In this document: positions 12,227 to 20,765 of the stretch, one piece after another | Position numbering within the stretch: the stretch's first letter is position 1 | How the letters are laid out: each line of letters starts with the position of its first letter | Source: Pachyseris speciosa | Lineage: Eukaryota; Cnidaria; Anthozoa; Scleractinia; Pachyseridae | Direction of reading: 5' to 3' | DNA: 64,000 bases | Assembly (NCBI GenBank): GCA_016490735.1 | Contig: JAEMWC010000007.1 | Location: 778,501 to 842,500 of the forward strand | Translations under genes and position numbers: made by a program | The notes under the pieces: generated by a model | Told to the model about the DNA's origin: nothing | Database searches by the model: none | Seen by the model: the letters and a program-made list of their open reading frames with translations, nothing else

Positions 12227-12570
12227 CCCATAAGGGACAGACCTTTTCAAGTAATTTAGCTACATTTAAAAAAAATAAAATCACTTATCTCGCAAAATGA
12301 AATCCACTGCAAACGTAAAAATTGACCACACTGCGAACAAAATACATTCGCACACTGCAAACAAAATTTATGATCACACTCAAATAAAATACATTCACAC
12401 ACTGCAAACAAAATAAATTTCCACACAGCAAACAAAATAAATCGGCGCACTGCAAACAAAAACTGTTACACACTGTTACCAAACATAAAGGTCACTGACA
12501 CGATCTGCCAACAAAACATCACGCACTGCAAACAAAAAACGCTACAAACAAAAGGAAAAGTTGTGCGCGC
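12227..12570 (+). repeat. Left terminal inverted repeat with subterminal tandem motifs
   Basis: After the terminal word, CAAGTAATTTAGCTACAT is shared in reverse complement with the right end. From about 12300 to 12545 a short motif, CACTGCAAACAAAATA, recurs about ten times at 20-30 bp spacing. Clustered subterminal words in both ends, pointing inward, are what transposase-binding sites look like in other DNA elements; that role is inference. Confidence 0.8.
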
Positions 12571-12673
12571 GCAGGCAGATGCCAATAACACAATCTCGTA
12601 CCCAGAAAGCTCTGAGGACCCTTTGTGCCGGCCTTACTAGAACCAAGTGATTTTTCTTGGCGCCAATTTTGAT

Positions 12674-12850
12674 ATGATGAAGATGGCGTCCCCTGAGAGC
12701 GATTTAAGCGACATTGAGGCTGACAATGGAGAAGAAATCGCACAAGACGGTTTGCTAAGTGGATCTGAAAGAGAGATTATTGAATATTATTTCAATAGAA
12801 GCCTTACGTACAGGCATATAACGCTGATGTTAGCAAGACATCACTGCATA
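12674..12850 (+). pseudogene. DDE-integrase-type transposase, amino-terminal piece
   Basis: A frame with ATG at 12674 gives MASPESDLSDIEADNGEE, then LSGSEREIIEYYFNRSLTYRHIT. The latter looks like the helix-turn-helix that precedes an integrase core in a transposon protein family I recall from cnidarians and fishes. The frame runs straight into a (TATC)n(TA)n run at 12846, and the protein continues 3.3 kb away at 16129. Codon 1 could also be the preceding ATG pair at 12665/12668. Confidence 0.62.
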
Positions 12851-12852
12851 TA

Positions 12853-12932
<80 letters not shown>
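12846..12932. repeat. (TATC)n(TA)n microsatellite
   Basis: TATC units are followed by pure TA. The array marks the left edge of the nested insertions inside the transposase gene and abuts the 3' end of a Penelope-like fragment, a placement typical for those elements. Confidence 0.97.
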
Positions 12933-12933
<1 letters not shown>

Positions 12934-12964
12934 CCAAGAACTGGAAAATACGACTTTGCCAATA

Positions 12965-12992
12965 TTTCGTCTTTATTAAAAGACTTCATCAG
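12965..12992 (-). other. Hammerhead-like core motif in the Penelope trailer
   Basis: On the minus strand, CTGATGA is followed by a perfect 6-bp stem (GTCTTT / AAAGAC, 4-nt loop) and then GAAA. These are the order and parts of a hammerhead ribozyme core with stem II. Penelope-like elements are known to carry hammerheads in their terminal repeats. There is one extra A between CTGATGA and the stem, and I could not draw convincing stems I and III, so activity is doubtful. Confidence 0.35.
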
Positions 12993-13127
12993 GGCAACTG
13001 ATGTGAAAGCGGTTAAAACCGTTATAAGATATACGCTAGCTGATGTGAGACGCTAATACGAGACTTAAAGCTGCTCGCGCGCTGTAAAGCGCGCGCGTTA
13101 CATATAAGTGAAGCAATGAGAGCGATA

Positions 13128-13736
13128 TTAAAATAAACCCCTTCGAGGATTCCTACTACAGAAAAAATCATCACTATTAAGACCCAGTGGATAAATACAT
13201 CGAAGACGGTATGCCCACTGGGCCTCCCTATCCCTAAGATATTCCTCACTTGAACACTTGTCTATTAACTGTATTCTAACATCACTCAAACCATGATGGT
13301 CTGCCTGATTGAAATGCCTGTATATAACATCGTCTTTAAGTTTATTCTCAGAGGATAGTCCTCTGTGTGCATTAATCCTAGACTTGTGGTTATTAAATCT
13401 AGTCCTAAATTTGTTAATAGTAGATCCCACATACTGCATTTGACACATTGCACAAGACAATAGGTACACTACGTGGTCTGAATTACAATCCAGCTTAAAA
13501 TTAATCACAAAATCTCTCCCAGTAACTCTACTTTTGAAACAAATGCCCTCATCCAAGAAATCACAAACCCTGCATCGTCTATCCCCACATCTACCACAAC
13601 CCTTAACAGTAACTGGTGTCTTAAGTTCGGAATGTACCAGAATGTCCTTAAGGCATTTAGGCCGCCGGAAAGCCACCATGAAGCCTAAATGCCTTAAGGA
13701 CATTCTGGTACAGAATACAGTTCTAAAACCCCTCAA
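13128..13736 (-). pseudogene. GIY-YIG endonuclease domain of a Penelope-like element
   Basis: The translation has a Cys/His cluster (CGRCGDRRCRVCDF), then HVVYLLSCAMCQMQYVGST with downstream RFNNHKSRI and REAQWAYRL. VVYLL...QYVGST is the GIY-YIG-type nuclease core, and CxxC residues between the two halves are usual in Penelope-like elements. In those elements it nicks the target for primed reverse transcription. The upstream PKCLKDILV motif joins the lost reverse transcriptase. The first 28 or so residues are an inverted duplication artefact, so the printed start is not native. Confidence 0.85.
13633..13712. repeat. Perfect 30-nt inverted repeat with 20-nt loop
   Basis: TGTACCAGAATGTCCTTAAG at 13633 begins an arm that is mirrored at 13683-13712 with no mismatch. 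The sequence is Penelope coding DNA (the PKCLKDILV region) copied back on itself, so the palindrome sits exactly at the 5' truncation point of that fragment. Confidence 0.93.
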
Positions 13737-13762
13737 ATTTTCTTGAGCCTGGTTTTCAAAAG

Positions 13763-13769
13763 GTCGGCT

Positions 13770-13832
<63 letters not shown>

Positions 13833-13988
13833 AGGTAAATTTGGGAACAGAAATCAACAACTAAGTAATTAAGTGAAAATGTGTCTCAGCCAGGAAATCT
13901 CTAATGAATCGCCATCCAAAGGGGAATAGGCTGGTGATCCTAAGTAATTAAGGCAATCAGTTGCTAATACATCCCCTCCCTACCTTAC

Positions 13989-14040
<52 letters not shown>

Positions 14041-14580
14041 AGTACGGTAGGGAGGGGATATATTAGCAACTGATTGCCTTAATTACTGGCTGAGCCACAT
14101 TTTCACTTAATTACTTAGTTGTTGATTTCTGTTCCCAAATTAACCCTGTCTGTTTGTATTTCTCAAAAATCCCTAATGAATCGCCATCCAAACGGGAATA
14201 GGCTGGTGATCCTAAGTAATTAAGGCAATCAGTTGCTAATATATCCCCTCCCTATCGTACTGTACTTAATTAATTTCCAGGGGGATTTGGCCGTGCATCG
14301 CCGATCGACCGGGGAGTAGTGACGTGATCCTAGCTGCAGAAAATGTGTGAAATTGTCTCCTCGGACCTTACCATAAGAATAAGGCCACACTGTGTATGTG
14401 TTGTACAGTAAAAATATGGGTTCAGTGACCTAGTGGTTAATGCATCCGACCGGTAATCTGGAGACCCAGGTTCGTTTCCTGGCTGAGCCACATTTTCACT
14501 TAATTGCTTAGTTGGTGATTTCTGTTCCCAAATTAATTAATTTCCAGGGGAATAGAAATCAACAACTAAGTAATTACACC

Positions 14581-14634
<54 letters not shown>
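13763..14634. mobile_element. (TA)n-linked SINE cluster in direct and inverted pieces
   Basis: Three pure TA runs (about 13772-13828, 13994-14036, 14584-14634) separate pieces of one SINE family. Landmarks are GAACAGAAATCAACAACTAA and AAGGCAATCAGTTGCTAATA and their complements. Segments 13836-13990 and 14037-14275 mirror each other across the second TA run, giving a large hairpin. A complete head is at 14419-14489. Confidence 0.8.
14419..14489 (+). tRNA. tRNA-like head of a SINE (probably not a functional tRNA)
   Basis: GGTTCAG at the 5' end pairs over 7 bp with CTGAGCC at the 3' end. CTAGTGGTTAATGC is A-box-like and GGTTCGTTTCC is the B box. The anticodon arm cannot be drawn with a normal U33 loop, and SINE body sequence follows directly (ACATTTTCACTTAATTACTT), so this reads as a SINE promoter. 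A partial second copy is at 15759-15810. Confidence 0.6.
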
Positions 14635-14640
<6 letters not shown>

Positions 14641-14715
14641 GTATATGAAGGAAACCCTAACCCTATACACCCCAAATAATCATATTTTAATTGAATAAAT
14701 GTTTGAAAGAAAATT

Positions 14716-14789
14716 TGCCCTGAACGGGATTTGAACCCACGTCCCCCCGTATACTAGTCGGATGTGATGACCACTACACCATCAGGACA
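14716..14789 (-). tRNA. tRNA-like unit 1 (Thr AGT-like)
   Basis: The 74-nt minus-strand unit has TGTCCTG pairing with CAGGGCA over 7 bp, an A box (GGTGTAGTGGTCATCAC) and a B box (GGTTCAAATCC). A seven-base anticodon loop CTAGTAT would give anticodon AGT, but one stem pair (A-A) is mismatched. It may be a tRNA gene, a decayed copy, or a SINE head repeated in tandem. Confidence 0.55.
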
Positions 14790-15083
14790 ACCATGCTGGC
14801 AACCCGGCAATCGCAGATGTGATTTACGTGATCGAAGACGTGGTATCCCGGGAAATTTTACTTTCAAGGTGACAGGGCAGGGGAAGCCTATAACTCCATT
14901 TGAAACCCAACTAAGGATCAATTACTGATGCACGACCGAAGTCAACTTAGCGGATGACAAAGGAGGATTCAATTACAGATACAGGTTTATTTCAATTAAT
15001 CAAGTACTGTATATGAAGGAAACCCTAACCCTATACACTCCAAATAATCATATTTTAATTGAATAAATGTTTGAAAGAAAATT

Positions 15084-15157
15084 TGCCCTGAACGGGATTT
15101 GAACCCACGTCCCCCCGTATTCTAGTCGGATGTGATGACCACTACACCATCAGGACA
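15084..15157 (-). tRNA. tRNA-like unit 2 (Thr AGT-like)
   Basis: Second copy, exactly 368 bp downstream of the first, with the same acceptor pairing and A and B boxes. A one-base change at TATTCTAG against TATACTAG falls in the anticodon arm. Confidence 0.55.
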
Positions 15158-15451
15158 ACCATGCTGGCAACACGGCAATCGCAGATGTGATTTACGTGAT
15201 CAAAGACGTGGTATCCCGGGAAATTTTACTTTCAAGGTGACAGGGCAGGGGAAGCCTATAACTCCATTTGAAACCCAACTAAGGATCAATTACTGATGCA
15301 CGACCGAAGTCAACTTAGCGGATGACAAAGGAGGATTCAATTACAGATACAGGCTTATTTCAATTAATCAAGTACTGTATATGAAGGAAACCCTAACCCT
15401 ATACACTCCAAATAATCATATTTTAATTGAATAAATGTTTGAAAGAAAATT

Positions 15452-15524
15452 TGCCCTGAACGGGATTTGAACCCACGCCCCCTGTATACTAGTCGGGTGT
15501 GATGACCACTACACCATCAGGACA
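15452..15524 (-). tRNA. tRNA-like unit 3, one base short
   Basis: Third copy in the tandem. It is altered in the variable-arm region (CCCACGCCCCCTGT instead of CCCACGTCCCCCCGT), and GGGTG replaces GGATG, so its fold is weaker. Confidence 0.5.
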
Positions 15525-15676
15525 GCCATGCTGGCAACACGGCAATCGCAGATGTGATTTACGTGGTATCCCGGGAAATTTTAAGGTAAATTTTACTTTT
15601 CAAAGTAAAATTTCCCGGGATACCACGTCTTCGATCACGTAAATCACATCTGCGATTGCCGTGTTGCCAGCATGGC

Positions 15677-15750
15677 TGTCCTGATGGTGTAGTGGTCATC
15701 ACACCCGACTAGTATACGGGGGGACGTGGGTTCAAATCCCGTTCAGGGCA
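15677..15750 (+). tRNA. tRNA-like unit 4, inverted copy
   Basis: Plus-strand copy within the inverted end of the 368-bp repeat. It keeps the 7-bp acceptor pairing, A box, B box and CTAGTAT loop. Immediately afterwards (15759) it is fused to the second SINE head, without the usual 3' flank. Confidence 0.55.
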
Positions 15751-15976
15751 AATTTTCTTTCATCCGACCGGTAATCTGGAGACCCAGGTTCGATTCCTGA
15801 CTGAGCCACATTTTCACTTAATTACTTAGTTGTTGATTTCTGTTCCCAAATTAACCTTGTCTGTTTGTATTTCTCAGAAATCCCTAATGAATCGCCATCC
15901 AAACGGGAATAGGCTGGTGATCCTAAGTAATTAAGGCAATCAGTTGCTAATATATCCCCTCCCTACCTTACTGTAC

Positions 15977-16052
<76 letters not shown>

Positions 16053-16128
16053 AGGTTAATTTGGGAACAGAAATCAACAACTAAGTAATTAAGTGAAAAT
16101 GTGGCTCAGCCAGGAATATATATATATA
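15751..16128. mobile_element. SINE copy followed by a (TA)n run and an inverted SINE end
   Basis: SINE head and body run to CTTACTGTACTTAA at about 15980, then a TA run to about 16047, then an inverted SINE end (GACAAGGTTAATTTGGGAAC) to CAGGAATATATATATA. This closes the nested insertion; the transposase reading resumes at 16129. Confidence 0.78.
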
Positions 16129-16660
16129 AATGAACGTACGTTGAAATGAAGGCTTCAAGACTATGGGTTTAGAAGACGGGATGCTGTAAATGATGATTTT
16201 ATTGAACGCGTCATAGACTTGATTATGCCTGAAATTAGCACTGGCCCAAATAGTCTTAGTAATATAGAACTATGTGGCATGTCCTCCGCCTAAGACATAG
16301 AATTCATGTTCCTCGACGCTTGGTTGAATCGCTTATAAGGGAAGTTGATCCCCGTGGAGTGGAACTGAGGAAGCATCAGCGTCTTCATCGCTGAAGATAC
16401 GTGTCACCAGGAGCGAACTTCTGTTGGCACATAGATGGTTACGACAGACTAAAGCCGTTTGGCTTCTCTTTTCATGGTTATGTAAATGGCTTTAGTCGGA
16501 GGATTCTATGGTTAGAAGTTCAACGGTCAAACAAGGATCCACGGTTAATTGCAAGATATTTCTTGAACAGTGTGAAAGGGTGCTTATGGTTGTCCGGCAC
16601 GTGTGTACACTAACCATGGAACTGAACGACGATTTCAGGGTAAAAACACGGAACAGCTAT
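16129..16660 (+). pseudogene. DDE-integrase-type transposase, core piece
   Basis: The reading resumes with NERTLK, then RLQDYGFRRRDAVNDDFIER, MWHVLRLRHRIHVPRR, and FCWHIDGYDRLKPFGF followed by FSRRILWLEVQRSNKDP. WHIDGYD fits the first catalytic Asp of an integrase-fold (rve) domain. The second site reads VYTNHGTE, where Asp is expected at the Asn. At least three frameshifts or stops are present (TGA after RTLK; breaks near 16270 and 16390). The third acidic residue is not found before the frame is lost near 16660. Dead as it stands. Confidence 0.68.
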
Positions 16661-17334
16661 CTACTCCTTTTGTAAATATCAGAACCGCTAAAAACCAGAA
16701 GACGATATAGACACTTTAAAGGATTATCATTTTTAATACAGTGGAATAACCACTAGCTCGTCTGCAAACCATGCAGTGGAAGACTTAAGCATCAAGGCCG
16801 ATAACCTTAGCCTCTTGAACAACTTTTAGATGTTTAATGTTATAAGCAGTTACTGGTAATACAGTGAGGCCTGGTCCTTACCGTCAATATAGTTGAGCAT
16901 TTTAGGAAAGTCAAAGAAGGTTAAGAAGCAGATTTTTCGCCATCTAATCATGCTGATACTTAAATAATTCAAGGTAAAGTGATGCCAACACCTTGTGTCA
17001 TAGTTTATGGCTTGTATGAGTTACACTGAAATCTTTTGGATAAAGACAAACATCTTCTCACAGTTTGACCATGACCATCCTTCCCTCTAGTCAAATTACT
17101 ATCTATCACAAATAGATCTGATGGCATCTGTAGAATATCAATAATGAAAGACTGATGAGACTTTGAACTGAAACTCAACGGGCAGTCTATATCCTCAGGT
17201 AATAGCAGGCATTAGAAATAAAATACAAAAGTATTTCATGGCTGCCGTGAACACAACATGGCATTGTCATGTTTAGCTTCTCCAAGTACGTTAGTAAGTC
17301 TACGAGGTGCTCTACTTCAAAGGAGCTTGTTCAA
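16661..17334. other. No feature recognised between the two element genes
   Basis: AT-rich, with no readable continuation of the integrase protein and nothing that fits the end of the HECT gene beyond 17335. It lies between two convergent genes, so it could hold their 3' ends. Confidence 0.4.
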
Positions 17335-18565
17335 TTACATAACATTTTGATTCTCACTATGGTAACCCAAACCCGTAATCCTAAAAAATGTCCTCCATGA
17401 ACTGAAGGCAAATTCCTTACAGCCACAAGTATACCTCGTATTCACTATAACAGTGATAGTAAGGGAACATGTATTTCCACCAATTCTCTTTTCAGTCAAT
17501 GCATTGTCATGATCAAATTTTATTTTTCTTGAGAAATTCGGGAAGCGAGATCCACTTCCAAATTGCAGTACATCACTTAATGTGAGAACTCTGAGATCTG
17601 CATTAGTGATACCAGGAAAAGGGTGAACATCACATTTTAATTTCCCCTTATGGAAACTGCGTAGGAAGCTGTGCCAGTTATACACAATTTCAGTCTCTTT
17701 CTCATGCAGTTCAGTTCCTAGCGTTCAAAAGCATGGAACAAAGCAGCTTTTTACATCCCCTACAGAAATTTCCACATGCATTACCTTCTTTAGACCATCA
17801 CTGGGAAATTTACGCAACAACTATAGAATGCCAAATGATGCGAGACCCTTCATGAAGCTATAAATCTCCTCATCTACACTACTTAATACTATATGTTTGA
17901 TACAGACATTCAGAAGGTCATTCTGTCTTCTTTGTGTAGCCCATATCAAAACGTTCGGGAAATTGCTCAACGGCATCAGTAAATAATACTTCATCACAAC
18001 AGGATGAAATGCTTTTAAGATGGTTTAGAATCTCACATACATCTGGAACCTCATCCAAATGTGGTTCTTGATGGATGTCTAATATAAACCACGCTACCAT
18101 AGGACTAATGAAATGGGGCCCCGGGCAACCATTTAGCAGTGCAACAGCAACAAGCTTACCAAACATTTCAAACAGACCTTTGGCCAAGGCCTCAAGATTG
18201 TGCCTAAAACCACGGAAGAGTTCAGAAAAGAACTCCCTTGCTACCCCTCCTGAATCAACTGCTTCCTCACCTAAGAACTTAACCATTACTCTTGGTTTTA
18301 GATCTTCATCCTCTAAGCATTCAAATGCCCTCATAACTATGTTCTTTCTAGTAATTTCAATGAAAGTGTACTGCTCAGATGCAAAACCATTAATGGCTCG
18401 TTCCAGTGCTTCTTCCAATGACTTAGGAGGAACTAATTCACATGTTTCTTCCACTGCATTATGAACAAGAGCTTCCTGACTGACCAGAATCTGGTCCAAG
18501 GCACATTTCAAAAGGAAGTCATCGACACTGTTGGTATCTGAAATACATTGCATGATATCAAACAA
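17335..18565 (-). pseudogene. HECT-type ubiquitin ligase-like domain of the TIR element
   Basis: Minus-strand N-lobe at 18565-17918 has LKPRVMVKFLGEEAVDSGGV followed by AREFFSELFRG, LFEMFGKLVAVALLNG and PGPHFISPMVAWF, the usual order of a HECT domain. The C-lobe at 17685-17335 has LTLSDVLQFGSGSRFP and GNTCSLTI, which keeps the NTC motif with the candidate catalytic Cys (about residue 73 of that segment). The 230 bp between the lobes are out of frame with several stops. Known HECT enzymes pass ubiquitin from E2 to substrate through that Cys. HECT genes of this G2E3-like style are common in cnidarian and fish transposon-rich regions. Confidence 0.82.
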
Positions 18566-18769
18566 TTTACCACTTCCTCTTCTTAACTAGCAGTTTGATC
18601 TGATACTAAATGGTACAAGTAAGTCTTTGATCGGGATCAAAGACAAAATTTGATGGAAAAATATTGATGGAGATCTTATAGATAAGAAGAAAACTGTTTA
18701 TTATTTGTGAATGAATTGATTTGTTTATTATTTGTTGATTTAAAGAAATAATAAACTTTCCTTCTCATC

Positions 18770-19310
18770 TATTAGATCTACATCAAATTCTGTGTATTAC
18801 CTGTTACTTTACAGTTCTGTCTTTTTACTGCGATGGTGAATAAAGGGATAACAAAAAAAAGTATCACCGATTTTACTATCATGAGGTTTGTTTTACTCAT
18901 GTTTATAGATAACTTGTTAATACCACACCATCTTTTCACTTGGGCTAGTTCCGAGTTCATCAAGTGTTTAAGTGTTTTAAAATCCCTTGCGGATGCGAAT
19001 ACATTGGTAATGTCTGCAAAGATTTTAAAACTTCATTCTTCTGAGCTAATTGGCAAATCATCCATGTAGATTAGGAATAGGAGAGGTCTGACGGTGCTCC
19101 CTTGTGGAATTCCACATAATATTGTCCACATACTGTTTTCGATTTGAAAGATAACTCTGAAACCAGATCAAAGGTATTCCCCTTATTCCAAAAGTGTCCA
19201 ACTTACTCAGCAAGATTATACGGCTCACAGTATCGAAAGCTTTTGAAAAATCTAGGAAGACACCACAAGTGTATAAGTTATTGTCAATGGCTTTCCTTAA
19301 CTTAATGTAA
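18770..19310 (-). pseudogene. LINE reverse-transcriptase fragment nested in the HECT gene
   Basis: The minus-strand translation shows YTCGVFLDFSKAFDTVSR, then LIWFQSYLSNRKQYV (19290-19100), and later SELAQVKRWCGINKLSINMS (18960-18860). These are reverse-transcriptase blocks of CR1/L2-type LINEs. The FLDFSKAFDTV block holds a catalytic Asp, while the YADD-type block is not readable. It separates the HECT domain from the amino-terminal part of the same gene. Confidence 0.85.
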
Positions 19311-19374
19311 ATAAGTTCTTCCTTTATTATTATTATTATCATTGTCATTATCATTATCATTATTGTTATTATTA

Positions 19375-20071
19375 TTGAACACCAACCTTCCGGAATTATA
19401 TTGGCGTCAAGTTGGCCTTCACCACCATCAATTGTTTGCCTGGATGGAGGTTGGAAGAGCATCCTTCACGCCCAGCAAAACGTCTCGCAAGATCTCCATC
19501 GTTTGTACATTCTTCCGCAGAACTGGTATCGGTGTCATCGTACAAACTCGTCAAATGGGACCAGGAAAAACGTAAAACGCTCGTAGTCGTTACTTATTGT
19601 CTGCTTGTATGATGACAAGACAAATGGTTCCTTCGTTCCGGAAACAAAGTTAACTTCGCTGAAATCGGGAAAGAGCCAAACGTAGGGGACGGTGCCGTCT
19701 AAAGTCTGGTCAAAGCTGGAGTACCTTGCGATGGCCATTCGGGTGATCTCTCCCTTATCAGCGTTCGATTTCACGGTTACAAAGTGAGTCTTGCCACGTC
19801 GTCTCTTGGAAACACCATTGGTGTGAGACGCAATGCCCACCTTTTCTTCTACATTCACGTTCTTCGAAGGCACTGCCGATTTACCAGGTGGGTTCTTCTT
19901 CTTTTTCTTCTTTGGTGGTACAAATCCTACCTGACGTTCTTGTTCTCGAAGGGCATAGAATTCTGCAAACGACAACGTAAACTCTGCGGTGCTTAAAGTC
20001 GAAGGTGAACCGAGACCGACACTAGTCGTTGCTTCTGCAGCAGAAGAAGAACTATTATTTGTACCAGTCAT
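19375..20071 (-). pseudogene. Amino-terminal part of the HECT-like gene of the TIR element
   Basis: ATG at 20071 starts a Ser/Thr-rich, then Lys-rich region (a run of six Lys in PPKKKKKKN, possibly nuclear targeting), then RYSSFDQTLDGTVPYVWLFP. The frame ends at 19535, but a shifted frame continues with DDTDTSSAEECTNDGD and SSNLHPGKQ to about 19380, where a (TTA)n run and the LINE fragment begin. I do not recognise a domain. Orientation and position next to the HECT part support one gene broken by insertion. Confidence 0.6.
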
Positions 20072-20186
20072 TGTCGATGTTGAATCGATTGATCAGCCAA
20101 TGACCTTCTCTCACTGCAGTCTGAAAACGACTCCACATTGGCTACACAACAGAATTGGCTTCTTAGTACCAGTTCGTCCCATCTGG

Positions 20187-20563
20187 CTGCGCGCGCACAA
20201 ATTTTTCTTTAGTTTCCTGCGTGCGCGTTTTTTTGTTTGCAGTGCGTGATGTTTTGTTGGCAGTTCGTGGTAGTGAGCCCGATGTTTGGTAGCAGTGTGT
20301 AACAGCTTTTGTTTGCAGTGCGCCGATTTATTTTGTTTGCTGTGTGGATTTGTATTTTGTTTGAAGTGTGTGAATGTATTTTGTTTGAAGTGTGATCATA
20401 AATTTTGTTTGCAGTGTGCGAATGTATTTTGTTTGTAGTGTGCGAATGTATTTTGTTCGGAGTGTGATCAATTATTTTGTTTGCAGTGAATTTCATTTTG
20501 CAAGATGAGTGATTTTTTTGTTATATGTAGCTAAATTACTTGAAAAGGTTTGTCCCTTATGGG
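20187..20563 (-). repeat. Right terminal inverted repeat with subterminal motifs
   Basis: Mirror of 12227-12570. TATTTTGTTTGCAGTG and variants recur about ten times from 20230 to 20490, and GTAGCTAAATTACTTG then leads to the terminal GTCCCTTATGGG. The order and spacing of the repeated word differ a little from the left end, which argues for repeated slippage since insertion. Confidence 0.8.
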
Positions 20564-20765
20564 ATTCCGTACAACAAGAACACCCCTGAAAGTACGAAAA
20601 CGTGGATCAATGTTTTCAACGAGTGGAGAAAAATCGTGGGCACTTGAAGACATTCCTAAAGAAAACCTTGACTCCATGCTTTGTCGGTTTTATGCCGAAG
20701 TAAGGAAAAAACTGGGGAAGAATATGAGACCGAGAGCCTGGCAGTTATGCAATGTGCCTTAGAAC
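20564..20765 (+). pseudogene. KIAA1958-like gene, continuation beyond the TIR element
   Basis: After the right TIR the frame reads YNKNTPESTKTWINVFNEWR and then, after a one-base frame change near 20640, EDIPKENLDSMLCRFYAEVR. The spacing of the NT..STKTWINVFNEWR and LCRFYAEVRKK blocks matches the start of the DUF3504 / tyrosine-recombinase-like region of KIAA1958-type proteins, as I recall them. A stop follows at 20761. With 12074-12226 it forms the two halves of an interrupted gene or gene-derived repeat. Confidence 0.68.

Larger units (their letters stand above)
12933..13762 (-). mobile_element. Penelope-like element fragment (3' part)
   Basis: Minus-strand element remnant with a GIY-YIG endonuclease coding end (13736-13128), a 3' trailer (13127-12933) holding a hammerhead-like motif, and the microsatellite at its 3' edge. 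The reverse-transcriptase portion is absent. The 5' break at about 13680 carries a 30-nt inverted duplication of element sequence. Confidence 0.8.
14635..15600. repeat. 368-bp tandem repeat, about 2.6 copies, each with a tRNA-like unit
   Basis: AGTACTGTATATGAAGG occurs at 14635, 15003 and 15371, giving an exact 368-bp period. Copies differ at only a few sites (for example CCCGG against CACGG). The third copy is cut short, and the sequence then turns around near 15595 into an inverted partial copy ending with the tRNA-like unit at 15677-15750. Each unit also holds CCCTAACCCTA, a very short telomere-like word. Confidence 0.95.
12227..20563. mobile_element. 8.3-kb TIR DNA element with DDE-integrase and HECT genes
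   Basis: Ends read CCCATAAGGGACAGACC on the left and the matching GGTTTGTCCCTTATGGG on the right. The terminal similarity continues inward for about 350 bp (12227-12570 against 20187-20563). Inside are a plus-strand integrase-core gene in two pieces (12674-12850, 16129-16660) and a minus-strand HECT-like gene (20071-17335). If the flanks are joined, the KIAA1958-like reading resumes, which supports insertion. A clean target duplication was not found: left flank AATAGGAAG, right flank ATTCCGTAC, and the GGAA/TTCC letters may belong to the TIR. Superfamily not settled; an rve-type DDE suggests an IS3EU- or Ginger-like group, as inference. Confidence 0.75.

Noticed and set aside
12865..12979. 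Tyr/Ile repeat protein at the end of the 12.6-kb ORF
   Set aside because: It is the microsatellite read in frame; only the part before 12846 is protein-like.
13128..13250. Shadow ORF 13022-13249 as a small membrane protein
   Set aside because: It overlaps the GIY-YIG coding frame on the same strand in a different frame and has no independent support.
14640..15400. Telomere repeats (CCCTAACCCTA)
   Set aside because: Only about two units per 368-bp repeat; too short and embedded in a tandem repeat, not a telomere.
14700..15760. CRISPR array
   Set aside because: Units are 368 bp, adjacent without unique spacers, in a eukaryotic genome.
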